From assembly GCA_000827265.1 (NCBI GenBank), contig KN834762.1, positions 436,939 to 500,938 on the forward strand: 64,000 nt of DNA, in the 5' to 3' direction. Below the pieces are notes generated by a model. The model was not told where the DNA came from. It saw only the letters and a list, made by a program, of their open reading frames with translations, and did not search any database. Made by a program: the position numbers and the translations under genes. Positions 36,270 through 46,746 of the stretch are shown one piece after another; position 1 is the first letter of the stretch, and the number at the start of each line of letters is the position of its first letter. The DNA comes from Collybiopsis luxurians FD-317 M1 (taxonomy: Eukaryota; Basidiomycota; Agaricomycetes; Agaricales; Omphalotaceae).

Positions 36270-39200
36270 ATGAACATCTATACTACTACCAACTACTTGT
36301 GCCGTTTATACGATCTCCACTCTGGTGCAGATCTCCTGTTGGAAGGATGTACTGCTTCAGTTTTGATCACAGATGTGCACGCATCCGTAACGCTTTCTCA
36401 ACGATTCACCAGTCCGGCATATCTGTCGTCCTTGATTTCGGGAGTCTATACTTTTGGTCTTCCAGCGGACGCTGCCGTGTGCGGATTCTCCATGGTTAGA
36501 CAAGACGGAACAAAGGTTGATGGTATTGTAAAGGAGAAACAAGAAGCAAAAAGAGAGTATACGCAGGCTTTGCAGCAAGGCAAGACGGCCAGCCTGGGTT
36601 CCCAAGAAACAGCAGATGGTAAGTTGATTCTTTATATCTGGAGAGTTTACGAGATTTCCTTATCATCATTTCCAGTCTTTTCCATTGCCGTCGGGAATAT
36701 TCTTCCCTCAGAAACTGTAACCATCAACCTGCGGTATGTTCAGACCCTAACCGATGACGAGAAAAAGGACCAGATCAAGTTCATCTTTCCGCGAACCTAT
36801 GCCCAGAGATACGGTGCCGCTCCGACAATGAATGCCGCACTGGGAACCACAGCACATCAACCATTTCAGATGAATGTGACTGTTCAGCAGGCTGGTGCTA
36901 TCAAAAGCATTGCCTGTCCTTCTGGTCACCCTATCTCATTTGAGTTGGGTGTCCCGGACGGCTTCACTGCCCCCGATGAGACTTCCCATCTTGCCAGCGT
37001 GTCTCTCACTGACCGTACTGGGTATCTCACTCAAGATGTTGTCCTTGTTATTACTGCGATGGGCCTCGACGCTCCTAGGTGCTTCATTGAACCTCACCCA
37101 AGCCCGAATCATGAGACGACGGCTCTGGCGCTGACATTTGTACCACGATTCAAACTCCCCGATGTTCCTGGGGGTATGGAATACATCTTTCTTGTTGACC
37201 GCAGTGGAAGTATGGACGGTCAGAATATCCAACTCGTCCGTGAGGCATTGGTAGTGCTTCTTCGAGGTTTACCTTCTGTCGGAACCACATTCAACATTTT
37301 TTCGTTCGGGTCTCGAACAACAAAGTTGTGGGAATCCAGTCAGGCTTACTCTCAAGCTACTTTAGAAGAGGCTACGAGCCATGTCGAGTAAGTTTGTCAA
37401 TATCATGACCATTCAATTGGAAAATTTACTGATTTATGAACTCGCAGTGCCATGTATGCTAACTACGGAGGCACCGAGATTGCCTCTGCGCTTGAGTCTG
37501 TTTTTGCTTCACTAGCAAAGCCTCTCGTTCGTCCTGTCGCAGTCCTTCTCCTCACTGACGGTGGTGCCTGGGATGTTCCTCGGTGTGTCTCTCATACCCA
37601 GACTGCTGTTACCGGCCTTCCGATACCGAATGACCCAAACTCCTTTGTTCGGGTTTTCACTGTTGGAATTGGCGATGGAGCGTCCACAGATACCTGTGAT
37701 AGTATCGCCCGGGCTGGGGGCGGAATTTCGGTTTATGTAAAGCAGGGCGAACCTGTCACGGGCAAATGTGCGAGGCTCGTCAGAGCGGCAAGGATTCCTC
37801 AACTCAAGATTCAGGTCGCCTGGGGCTTGCCGGAAGATGAAGACGACTTTGAGATTATCGAAGACGCTTCTGCAACTCCCGATGCCAAAACTCCCACCGC
37901 TAAGACGATTAGTCTTTTCGACGATGATGCTATGGATGTTGACCCACAATCTACCGGTCCACTGCCCAAACCTAATCCGACACTCCCGCCTCCAGCACGA
38001 ATTCAGCAAGCACCTGTCGACGTACCAACAATGTTCCCGGGCACGAGAACTCAGGTATTCGCTATTGTTCAAACTCCGTCATCCATGAAGAGGGCATGGC
38101 CAGCAGGGCTGAAGAACATCAAAGTGAAGGGTAAAATTGGCTCGACCGGTGATCTAGTTGAGCTTGTCGTGCCTGTATCGAAAGTTCTTACCTCACCATT
38201 TACCGGATCTGAAAATTCTACCTTCAATTCCGAGTCCACGTTCCTGCATACCCTGTCTGCCAAAGCGCTCATTCGAGATCGGGTGCAAGGAAAACACGCT
38301 TTTCCTGCCTCTGTCTCTGCTTTATTCAAACCTGCTCCAGGCGATGACAAGGCTGAGCTTAAAGCCGCATATCTGAAAAAGGATATCATTCGGCTGGGGA
38401 CGGAATATGGTCTTGCAAGTGAGCATACTTCCTTCATTGCTATAGATCATCGGACTCTTCAGGATCAAGTGATTCCACCTCTACCTTCGCCGTCGCAAGT
38501 AGCAATGCCGCAAGCAGCGGGAGGGCTTTTTGGAGCAACGGGAGGGCTATTTGGAGCAGCTGCATCTGTAATGAGGAGAGGACGGCCTGCTGCTAGTGTT
38601 ATTCCTCCACAACCAATGATGAGACTTACTGGTGGCCCTCCCCCTCCCCCTCCTGTCCCTACCCTAGCGGGATATACTTCTTCTGCACTTGCACCTCCAC
38701 ATGTTCCTCGTGCTATTCCTGCTGCTCCTGCTCTTCCTCTTGCTGTGCCTCCTCCTCCTGGTACTGTTTCTTTTCAATCTTTCCGCGCCAAGGATGCCAC
38801 TCGAGATCGAGATCGAGAGCGAGAGCGAGCGCCCGCTTTTGCGCCTCGTGGAGCTGCGGTTGCTACTTCCCAGGCTTCCCGCACTTTTGGTCCCCTTTTC
38901 TTCTCCTCAACGTCTGCTAGCTCTGCTCCCTCGTCCGGAGGATCTTTGTTTGGAGCTCCTCCGGCCACTTCCTTTGGTTTTGGCGCTTCTCCCCAAAATA
39001 GCGCTGCTCAGCACCTCCTTGTTGAAGACGAGGAAGACGAATTGCAAGACGTAGCCTTTTCTCTTCTTTCCGCTGCCCCAGTTTCCGTCCGTTCGAAAGC
39101 TCCGGTTCGCAGTACAATGACTCCCGGAGCTCTCCTCACTGCTATTGCCCGTCACCAGCAGTGGCATGGAGGATTCTCCAGCTCACCTGCATTATTGACT

Positions 39201-39473
39201 CTCCTCGGTAATGGTCTCAAATTTTCGCCCTCAATTTCGCGCTTGGATGAGAACGGTTTTACTTCTCTTCTGAAGACACTAGGGATTAATAATCCAGATG
39301 TCGGTGCGACGCTGCTCGCGGTCATTTGGATGGAGAGAGAGGCTGGGGAGGAAGCTGAGGATATGAAAGACAAAGCAGAGGATTGGGTTAAGAGTGAGGT
39401 TGGGGGAGATGATCAAGCAGCGGCGCTAAAGTTGGGGGTCCTGAACTTACTTGCGACCCAGACGGCAGGGTGA
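36270..39473 (+). CDS. VIT and von Willebrand factor A domain protein
   Basis: Predicted intracellular protein of about 1,030 residues, with no signal peptide. The N-terminal VIT domain runs to roughly residue 130, with LEGCTASVLITDVHASVTL, GVYTFGLPADAAVCGF, EKQEAKREYTQAL and NILPSETVTINLRYVQTL. A vWA domain follows with a complete metal-ion site: DRSGSM (DxSxS), the GGTE threonine, and LTDGG. Further on are a Pro-rich segment (GGPPPPPPVPTLAG), two GGLFGA repeats and FG-containing stretches (SGGSLFGAPPATSFGFG), an Arg/Glu charged run, and a folded-looking C-terminus (LLTAIARHQQWHGGF, ATLLAVIWMEREAGEE). The order VIT, vWA, disordered tail, C-terminal helical domain resembles vault PARP (PARP4) and related vault- or inter-alpha-inhibitor-like proteins, but no PARP catalytic domain is present. 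Two short introns, at about 36619-36675 and 37389-37447. Precise role unknown. Confidence 0.9.
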
Positions 39474-40080
39474 TCTGTGAAAACTGTTGCTAGCTTCATA
39501 CTCAAAGCGTTTTGATTCACCTGAATCAAGATAGAACTTGCATACACTGTTTACTTACTTTTTGTCCGGCTTTTTTCAAGTTTTTTGTTTTTGTTTTTTT
39601 TTTTTTTTTCGGTGATTTAATGCCTTTCTTCCGTTGTTGTTCTATATCCCTTCGATCGGTGTGGTTTTTGCGGCACACCACGAGTTGAAACTTGTAGTTG
39701 AGGCAGCCAGAACCAGCGCTGGTTGTTCAAAGTGTATCTACAAATGATGAAAATTAACTGCAGTATTATGTGGCAAGTAACGTGTGCGTCTATGATGAGT
39801 GTCCGACTAGGCTGAGATAAAAAAAATTTACTATTAATCTATGATTTGGCATGCTGCCTCCCCTCATCTTTCCTCTAACCATCCTCCATTACTGCTTCAA
39901 GCTTTTTCACTTTGCAACTCGTCAAAAAAACCTAGGCCAGGCAAAATGGGTATGACGGCCGGCCTCGCGGCTGAGGGCACTCAACATCAAGCGCCTGCTG
40001 CTCCCCCCACCTGTGAGGACAGAACAAAAAAAATTTGGCCTAGGTTCTATTGACAGGTTGTACAGGGTGACCACCTAGCT
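39474..40080. other. Convergent intergenic region
   Basis: Shared 3' flank of the VIT/vWA and HMG-box genes. It contains a T-rich run near 39590-39610 and an 11-bp inverted repeat (39929-39939 and 40036-40046, AACCTAGGCCA) around a GC-rich core. No gene. Confidence 0.5.
39929..40046. repeat. Short inverted repeat around GC-rich core
   Basis: AACCTAGGCCA at 39929-39939 is the reverse complement of TGGCCTAGGTT at 40036-40046. Each arm is flanked by a run of seven or eight A. The core is unusually GC-rich. It could be a tiny MITE-like element or a transcript-end hairpin; no target duplication was seen. Confidence 0.4.
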
Positions 40081-40937
40081 TCAGGGGTATCCCTGATAGT
40101 AATATGCACCTTGATGGTGGAAAGCATGGAGGGGCATAGAGGAAGGGCCGGGGTTGTACTGGCCGTAACCTCCATCATAAGAGTACTGAGCGCCAGTGTC
40201 GTTCGGGCCGTAACCACCATCATACGAGTACTGAGCGCAAGTGTGATTTGGGCCGTAACCTTCATCATACGAGTACTGAGCACCAGTGTAATTCGGGTAG
40301 TTGTGATGAGACAACGGATTCACAGAGCCCAGCCTGGGATAACTCTGAGTTTGTCCCTGAAGTTGAGGGACTTCAGAAGAACCCAGAGCTTCGGTGTTGA
40401 GCCACGGCCCCCAAATCACTTCTTCTGCCGGCACTGTCTGATGGAATGAATTGGAGCCAAAGGGCCTGATGGAGAAAGAAGACGAATGCAGCTGCAACAA
40501 TAATATAAACAGTCGGTTTTGAATAACCTCTGTGGCATAAATTTACATACCTCAGAGTCGGCATAAGCTGAACTGAAGCTGTCCACCTGGGGGGGCATTC
40601 CCGATGCCAATGATGGTGGATTCGACCGACGAGGTTGCTTCTTTGCAGGGGCGTCTTTTTTCTTTTTTTGCACCGGCCGGTATTGATAATCCGGGTGAGC
40701 GAGACGGTGTTTTTCAGCTTCGGAAAGGGCTAGTGTGAAATAAGGGGCACGGGTTCGAGGAGAGAGGGTCCCCCAGGTTGCTCCAATCTCCTTCGATAGT
40801 TCGGCCTGCTTTGGATGGTCTCTTTGAGATTGCAGGATCTTCTGTCGATGGCAACGATAAAGCATGAAGGCATTCATAGGCCGAGGAATCTTCTTGCTAA
40901 CCTGTTTTTTCTGAGTTGTCTTTCGAGAACGACCCAT
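40081..40937 (-). CDS. HMG-box DNA-binding protein
   Basis: Predicted nuclear sequence-specific HMG-box factor of the MATA_HMG/SOX-like type. The box begins soon after a basic N-terminus (MGRSRKTTQKKQVSKK) with IPRPMNAFMLYRCHRQKI and continues through ELSKEIGATWGTLS, APYFTLALSEAEKHRLAHP and DYQYRP. A lysine-rich patch (QKKKKDAPAKKQPRR), likely a nuclear localisation signal, follows. One intron (about 40500-40550) joins YADSE to LHSSSFSIRPFG. The C-terminus is Tyr/Gly-rich and contains three consecutive 15-residue repeats built on GAQYSYDxGYGP, ending HHQGAYYYQGYP. About 265 residues. Related basidiomycete HMG factors control mating, sex development and fruiting; nothing local shows which process this one serves. 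A minus-strand TATA-like sequence lies at 41050-41056. No homeodomain or pheromone gene is nearby, so this is not evidence of a mating-type locus. Confidence 0.88.
40163..40297 (-). repeat. Three 45-bp tandem repeats in the HMG-box gene
   Basis: Three units of 45 bp, in frame, each encoding a version of the 15-residue GAQYSYDGGYGP repeat. Differences are mostly silent or conservative, indicating selection on the peptide or recent duplication. Confidence 0.85.
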
Positions 40938-41605
40938 AATGATGTGAGGGAGGATGAGCTAGGAGGATTTTCGTGGGGTAGAGAATGGATGATTGTTGTA
41001 GTCGAGGAGAACGATTCTCTGGTGGCCATAACTAGACCTAGAAAATGGCTTTTATATCTGCGTGCCGGTCAAAGGAATATCTGGCGCTAACTAACAATGC
41101 GAATGGCGATTCTGTAATTGGCAAGTGGGCCACGATCAAATGTGGCAATATAGCCACTCGGTCCAAGTACCTTCCTAATTAGGATCAGCAATCCGCCCAA
41201 TCGGGAAGGATAAACTCTGCTTTGACCGGTTTGACTCACTTGGCACTATGTCGGAAGTTGAATTCATCACTTTTGCCATAATGTCCATAGTCAATTGACT
41301 CTTCATGTTAATGCTTATTATCTTTCCTGCCGCTCAACACCATTGTCCCCCAAGTGATATTTGAAATCTCAAAAATTCTTGAACTGATGCAATTGTTTCC
41401 TATATATATGTCAATTCGAACGTCACTTCGTCGGTGAGCCAGCGGAGGTACCGGTAAGCGAGCTTTTCGCGATCAGTCGAAAGTCACTCCAGTCTGATGG
41501 GACCAAAGGATTTCAATTGAAGACTGACGCATATAAGGATAAAATTACAGGTGTTACTTGATTTTCTGGCAGGACCAAAATATTGCCTCGTGTCCCTACA
41601 CAAGT
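40938..41605. other. Intergenic, HMG-box gene promoter
   Basis: About 670 bp of AT-rich DNA upstream of the HMG-box gene and downstream of the aldo/keto reductase. It contains the TATA-like sequence at 41050-41056 (minus). No gene seen. Confidence 0.45.
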
Positions 41606-42757
41606 CTACGCAGTGCCGTCTGGTAGACTAGGCAAAGCAAAATCTTCCTCCATGTGTTCTCTCTGACGATACCTCGATGTCAGCGATGAAAACTCAATAT
41701 TGAGAACACTCACGTAGTGCCTGAAATGGACAGTTTTCCCGACATTTATAATTTCCTCAACTTCTTCCTTCTTCAGCAAATCCGCTGGGAGGTACGATAT
41801 GTCAGCGAGAAGCTTGATGCGACCTTCATTGCCGCTTGCTGTGACAGCCACAACTCCCGTAGCGCGTGTCCAGAGGAGCAGAACGACAACTTCGTCAATT
41901 GGGATGGGAAGGTTGGGATTGGCCTCTGCAATGCGTTTGGCAATCCGCGTCAGAATGGGCTTGATAGGTCCCCCGTTGGGATGACGGAGAAGAGGTGTGA
42001 GAGGTCCATATGACTCAGTCACGATCCCATGTTTCGCTTGAATAGCCAACACTGGCTCTAGGTGGGTGAGAGTATATGGATGATATTCGATCTAAATAGG
42101 GAGATAAATTTGAGTTCAGCTTAGACCAATCAAAGCGTACCTGGTTAACAGCTGGCTTGTATTTGGCACCATCCAATATGAGCTCCAAATCCTGTGGCCG
42201 AAAGTTACTGACACCAATTTCCTTGAGCTCTCCAGCCGCTTTCATATCCTCGAGAATTTGCCAGGTTTTCTTGAGATCACCCGGTGCCACCACGAACGGG
42301 TTGTGAATCAAGAAAAGATCTGGAACGAAACCTAGTTTCTTGATAGATTCCTGGATAGCTGGGCGTACTTCTTCCAAGGAGTGAGTTTCCTTGTCACCAG
42401 AGGTTGGCCCGGAGACTGCATTTGCGGATATATTTAAGCATTGCCACTATCTGTAAATACTGATTTCACTGACGTTTGGAAGTGACAAATACATCGTCTT
42501 TGGGGATACCAGATTTTCTGATAGCCTCTCCGGCTGCACCCTCATTCCTGTAGCCTTGAGCCGTATCGATATGTCGGATGCCAGTCTTATCAAATAATGG
42601 TCAGAGGAACTTTGTCTGGTGGCACTGCAAGTACCTTAAGCGCTGTAAGTCCAGCTTCCAATGGGACTTTGGACGCAGCTCCGGAGCCATTCCCCCAAGC
42701 GAGCCAAGGAATCTGGACGTCGGACGCTAGCTTCAGAGTTTGTACTGGGGAAGACAT
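41606..42757 (-). CDS. Aldo/keto reductase
   Basis: Predicted NADPH-dependent aldehyde/ketone reductase of the main AKR family, distinct from the AKR7-like gene at 10518. Exons read MSSPVQTLKLASDVQIPWLA; TGIRHIDTAQGYRNEGAAGE (catalytic Asp and Tyr); DDVFVTSK (Lys); SLEEVRPAIQESIKKLGF; PDLFLIHNPF (His); AAGELKEIGVSNFRPQDLEL; YKPAVNQ; IEYHPYTLTHLEPVLAIQAK; TESYGPLTPL; and a C-terminal GVVAVTASGNEGRIK, the position of the cofactor-phosphate loop. The catalytic tetrad is complete. The glycine motif near the N-terminus reads AWGNGSG where many relatives have GxGTG. Product about 315 residues in five or six exons. Fungal relatives reduce xylose, arabinose, glycerol or aldehydes; the substrate is not determined by sequence alone. 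Confidence 0.88.
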
Positions 42758-43472
42758 GATATGGTGGTTGGAGTACAACGACGATGATAAGGCGGGCCGC
42801 CACCGGGCGTTCATGCATCTCCGAATGAACCGCTATTTTTTTTTTCCATCATTTGCACAGTACCCTCATGCTGCTGCTGTATCACGTCGTTATCACGTCG
42901 TCATCATCGTTAGTGGAAAACAATTCTCCGTGGGGTGGGAAAGGCAATGGATACTCAAAGCAGATGGAGGCTGCCATCCCTCCAGTCTCGACACCATCCA
43001 GCCATCCAAGGGAAACAGGATAAACAGATTCTCCGAAGGTATCCATGCACGGAAAAACTAATCCCAACTTGCACAAAAATGTGACTTTATTTTGGAGACT
43101 CAAATTCCTTCCAGCTATTTTAAACACTGGTAGTACTTGCCTCGGAGAAGATATTGGTAGTTACTCACGATCTAATTTCTCCCGGACTATTTTGACCAGA
43201 GTCAGACCGTGCCCGAACAGGCTGGGCAGGCTTTCTCTAGAAATTAAGCTCACACGTCGCATTCAAAGGTTATTCGATGCGTCGGTGTATCCGTCTCACG
43301 ACTCTCATCCGAGAAATACCCGTAGACGTCGAGAGTATGGTCAGACTACCGCTCGCTGATCGCTTGCAATATCGACACGTCGAAAAAAATCACATAGATT
43401 TTTTGAACCTTGACTTTATAAACCCAAGGTAGAGGTAAATCGTTCGTCTGCACTCGCTCTTCGGATATAATC
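42758..43472. other. Divergent intergenic region
   Basis: About 715 bp between the aldo/keto reductase and the GH5 gene. It contains the imperfect direct repeat TATCACGTCGTTATCACGTC near 42881 and the GH5 TATA box. No gene seen. Confidence 0.5.
43417..43422 (+). promoter_or_regulatory. TATA box of the GH5 gene
   Basis: TATAAA, 56 bp before the ATG at 43473. Confidence 0.5.
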
Positions 43473-45609
43473 ATGCATTTGACCCAGCAGTTACGACTCG
43501 TCCTCCAATCCACTTTCGCCGTGATCCTGATCGCAGCCTGCGCCGGGGCGACAATCATCTACGCAGGAGTCAACGAGGTACGTGAGGATTTCATGACTGG
43601 ATGCAATACTAATGAATATCGTTGGACAGTCCGGTGGTGAATTTGGGGTTTTCGGAACACCCGGGACAGGTCTTCCAGGAGAATTTGGCGTGTAGGTTTT
43701 CTCTCTCTATGGAAGTCCGCTTTCTAAATGACAGTCTTGTGCCTTTACAGGACGTATGACTTTATCAGCGAAGTGAGCTCTTCCTGTTGCGAATCTTAGC
43801 TCCCTTTCTGACGCTCTGTGGTGGCGCAGAGCACGGTAGATACATGGGTCGACGTGAACCAAATCAACTTCTTCCGTGTGACATTCCTCATGGAAAGAAT
43901 GTGCCCCCTTGCTACCGGCCTTGGAAGCACTTTCAATGAAACTGTAAGAGCTTTAAGAGACTTCATATATCTTTTGGCTGATTCGGAAATTCAGTACTTC
44001 TCTGAATACGAACAGGTCAGCGTTGCTAGGCCATACAGCCTACGCCAAACTAAATTGTAGCCTATGTAGGCGATCAACTACATTACAGTCACCAAAGGAG
44101 CATACGCGTTGATTGACCCTCATAACTACATGGTAACTGCTTCCTTTCAAATCTCCTTAGAATTAGAATTTTCGCTCATATGACATTATACAGAGATACA
44201 AGTATGGTCTAAGGTTTCCAGAGCTTAAGTTATATTCTCATCGAATTCTTCCCTCAGTGATCCTTCCGACCAGCCTGAAAGTGGAAGTGTATGTTGAATA
44301 GCTGGTCCTTCCAAAGCTTCCCAAATCTCACTGTTGCATTCAGATCATCGGAGATACCACTGACCCAAAGGTACGGTGCAAAGGGTCTCCATGGTGAAAC
44401 GACCTTGATGGACAATAATCCTTCCAGGCAGCAACTACCGCACAATTTCAGGAATTCTGGACAGAACTCGCTAGCCGCTTCGTGAACAACCCCAAAGTGG
44501 TCTTTGGAATCAACAACGAGCCTCATGACATGGTCTGTCTTTCTTGTCGTTACTGTAATCCTCAACCAGCTATCTCACTCTCAAGTCGTCCAATAGTCCA
44601 CCCAGTTGATCTTGGAAAACGACCAGGCCGCCATCAACGGAATTCGCTCGACGGGTGCCAAGCAGCTCATTCTCGCTCCCGGCAATGGATTCACAGGAGG
44701 ACACAGTTGGACTCAAGTTACCGGTGCAAACGATGATCCCTCCAGCGAATGGTTGAACCAGATCAGGGACCCATTGAATAACACGGCCATCGATATCCAT
44801 GAATACCTTGGTATGTCAGTTTTGGTATGAGCATAGTGCACGAATTTGATAGACGTGCTATAATAGACGAGGACTTTTCTGGATCGCACGATACCTGCAC
44901 TCAGCCTGGTGAGTATACAGAGGGCTGAGCGTTATCTCTGTTCATTAATCCACGTCAAATCATGTAGGACCCAGTAACCTTGCGGCCCTTACGACGTGGC
45001 TCCAGGAGAACAACCTCAAGTACGCTCTTGATGTTCTTGCGCTGAGTGGCAACAGATGTATTGAATCATTTATTTCAGGGCTATTGTCAGTGAATTTGGT
45101 GGATCCAACGACCCTACTTGCCTTCAAGTACGTTTTGGCACGCGACCATTATTTATCCAATCATAACTGATCATTTTGTCCCCACAGCTGGTCCCCCAAA
45201 TGCTCGAGTACCTTGCTGACAACGACGTATACATTGGATGGAGCGCTTGGGCTGCAGGACCTTGTGAGTAACAGTTCATCGAGGTTTGCGTATGTTCATC
45301 TGTGCTGTCCATAGTCTGGGGAACCAACTCTGCCTGCTGTGGACCCGAAGTCGGCAGTCTTGAACCTGGTCAGGTCAACGAAGAAGGTGGTCCCGAGTAA
45401 GCAATTCTCTTCAACCTTCAAAAAGGTTCGCCATCTGACCGAACGACGTGAAATTTTAGCGGATACACGACTCTCTGGCAAGCGGTCATCCAACCAGTCA
45501 TCAACCTCGGTGGTAAGTCGTATTAGCTCCAGTTCCTGAGAAATTGATAGTTGACATGGACTTGGGTGCTGTAGACCTCAAACGCTCCGGCACATCGAGT
45601 TTGTCGTAA
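43473..45609 (+). CDS. Secreted GH5 endoglucanase (cellulase)
   Basis: Predicted extracellular endo-beta-1,4-glucanase, resembling GH5 subfamily 5. An N-terminal signal segment (LVLQSTFAVILIAACAGA) is followed by IIYAGVNE. Short exons then give SGGEFGVFGTPGTGLPGEFG; INFFRVTFLMERMCP; INYITVTKGAYALIDPHNYM; FWTELASRFVNNPKVVFG, ending GINNEPHD with the acid/base Glu; GAKQLILAPGNGFTGGHSW; TAIDIHEYLDEDFSGSHDTC; ALTTWLQENNL; and IVSEFGGSNDPTCL, carrying the nucleophile Glu. Then come DNDVYIGWSAWAAGPFWG and a short last exon ending in SSLS. All catalytic residues are present. No CBM1 is visible at either end, so binding to crystalline cellulose would need another partner. About 360 residues and more than ten introns. 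The ATG at 43473 gives the signal peptide and sits 56 bp after a TATA box. Convergent with COX23. Confidence 0.93.
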
Positions 45610-45799
45610 AATGCAAAGTAGTGTGAAGATTGTTGTGAATACCCCACGTAGTTGACTACAAAAAAATTAATCATCTGTTGAATAAGATCGCAAATCTTGA
45701 GTCAGTTTTGATAGTTTTGCAATGAAAACAACATGTCCAGACTTCAGGAACCGAGAAACTAAGGATAATATACAAGAAGAAAGATAAATGTTCCTTGAA

Positions 45800-46246
45800 C
45801 TATGAAGATGGCCTTCCATGCCGTCGATCGTCTTTTCTTTGCTCAATCTACAGCATAACATGCTCAACTTAAGCAACAGTGTATTAAAGAAGACAAAGAC
45901 CAACGTACCCAAGCATTCTTACATTCCCTATAAGCTTGGAAATACTCGAAACACTTTTCCCGGTCAAAGTCGTGTTTCATCATGCACGCTAGAGATGCTT
46001 TGGATGCTGCCTCGCACGGGCTGCACATGGGAGAGAGGGATGAGCATTAATCCTTACAGCTTGGAAGACCAGGGCTCACTCGATGAATCTAGAAACAACG
46101 TCCCGACCCTACATGGACACGGTTCAAAAAGCCAATTAAATCTTCGGAATGGAACATGAGAGCACCTGAAATTGTTCCCTGTAGTTTAAAGGCTTCGTAT
46201 TGGAACTAGGAGGCGGAAGAGGCGCGTCATTCGTCGAGGTCGACAT
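45800..46246 (-). CDS. COX23: COX23-type twin CX9C mitochondrial protein
   Basis: Predicted intermembrane-space protein needed for cytochrome c oxidase assembly. Four short exons sum to exactly 90 codons: 46166-46246 (MSTSTNDAPLPPPSSNTK, NYREQFQ), 46080-46108, 45909-46020 and 45800-45847. The joined product has RFIDPCEAASKASLAC (first CX9C) and CFEYFQAYREC (second CX9C), followed by WIEQRKDDRR. The twin CX9C spacing, the NYREQF start, DPCEAAS and YFQAYRECK are hallmarks of COX23/CHCHD7 proteins. It has no cleavable presequence, as expected for the Mia40 import route. The gene is easily missed because no exon exceeds 112 nt. It lies between the convergent GH5 gene and the 3' end of the ribonucleotide reductase gene. 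Confidence 0.9.
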
Positions 46247-46746
46247 CGTGGAAGCGGCAGGACATGGAAGGAACAAATAAGCGCTGAAATGGATTTGGTG
46301 TTTTGGGCGTCTAATCAGACATCCCGATTCCAAAGTCAAGCCTCTCGCGTACATCGCGTCTTTTTCGTTTGACACCCACCCACACCTTGTGTTCCACTCG
46401 CGCGGAGCTAAACTCCAGCTACACCAGTTTCCCTCGCTGTTATGAGCCCTTCGTTTGACTAATATATGCCCGAAATTTTCTTTCACTCGTGGATGGCACC
46501 ACCATGAACATCAAGTTACTTTTTATTGAAGTCAAGGTTTCCGTATGATAGAGTGGCCTAAACTAAAAGCCTACTCGTAGTGTACAAATCTAATAAGCAT
46601 GACAATTGGAACAAACATTACAGATATGCGGATGGATAATTGGACCGGGATAGAAATGCGTAAGCAATAAATTACAATATACCGGGGGGTGGATATTATG
46701 TACGAAAGCGACAAGAGGTAGCCCAGATAAACAACAGCGCGAGTGA

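Noticed and set aside
38689..39054. Leu-rich plus-strand frame inside the VIT/vWA gene
   Set aside because: Frame-shifted reading of the Pro/Ala-rich codons of the real product.
40081..42757. HMG-box gene as evidence of a mating-type locus
   Set aside because: In Agaricomycetes mating loci are marked by homeodomain or pheromone/receptor genes, none of which are present. HMG factors are scattered in these genomes.
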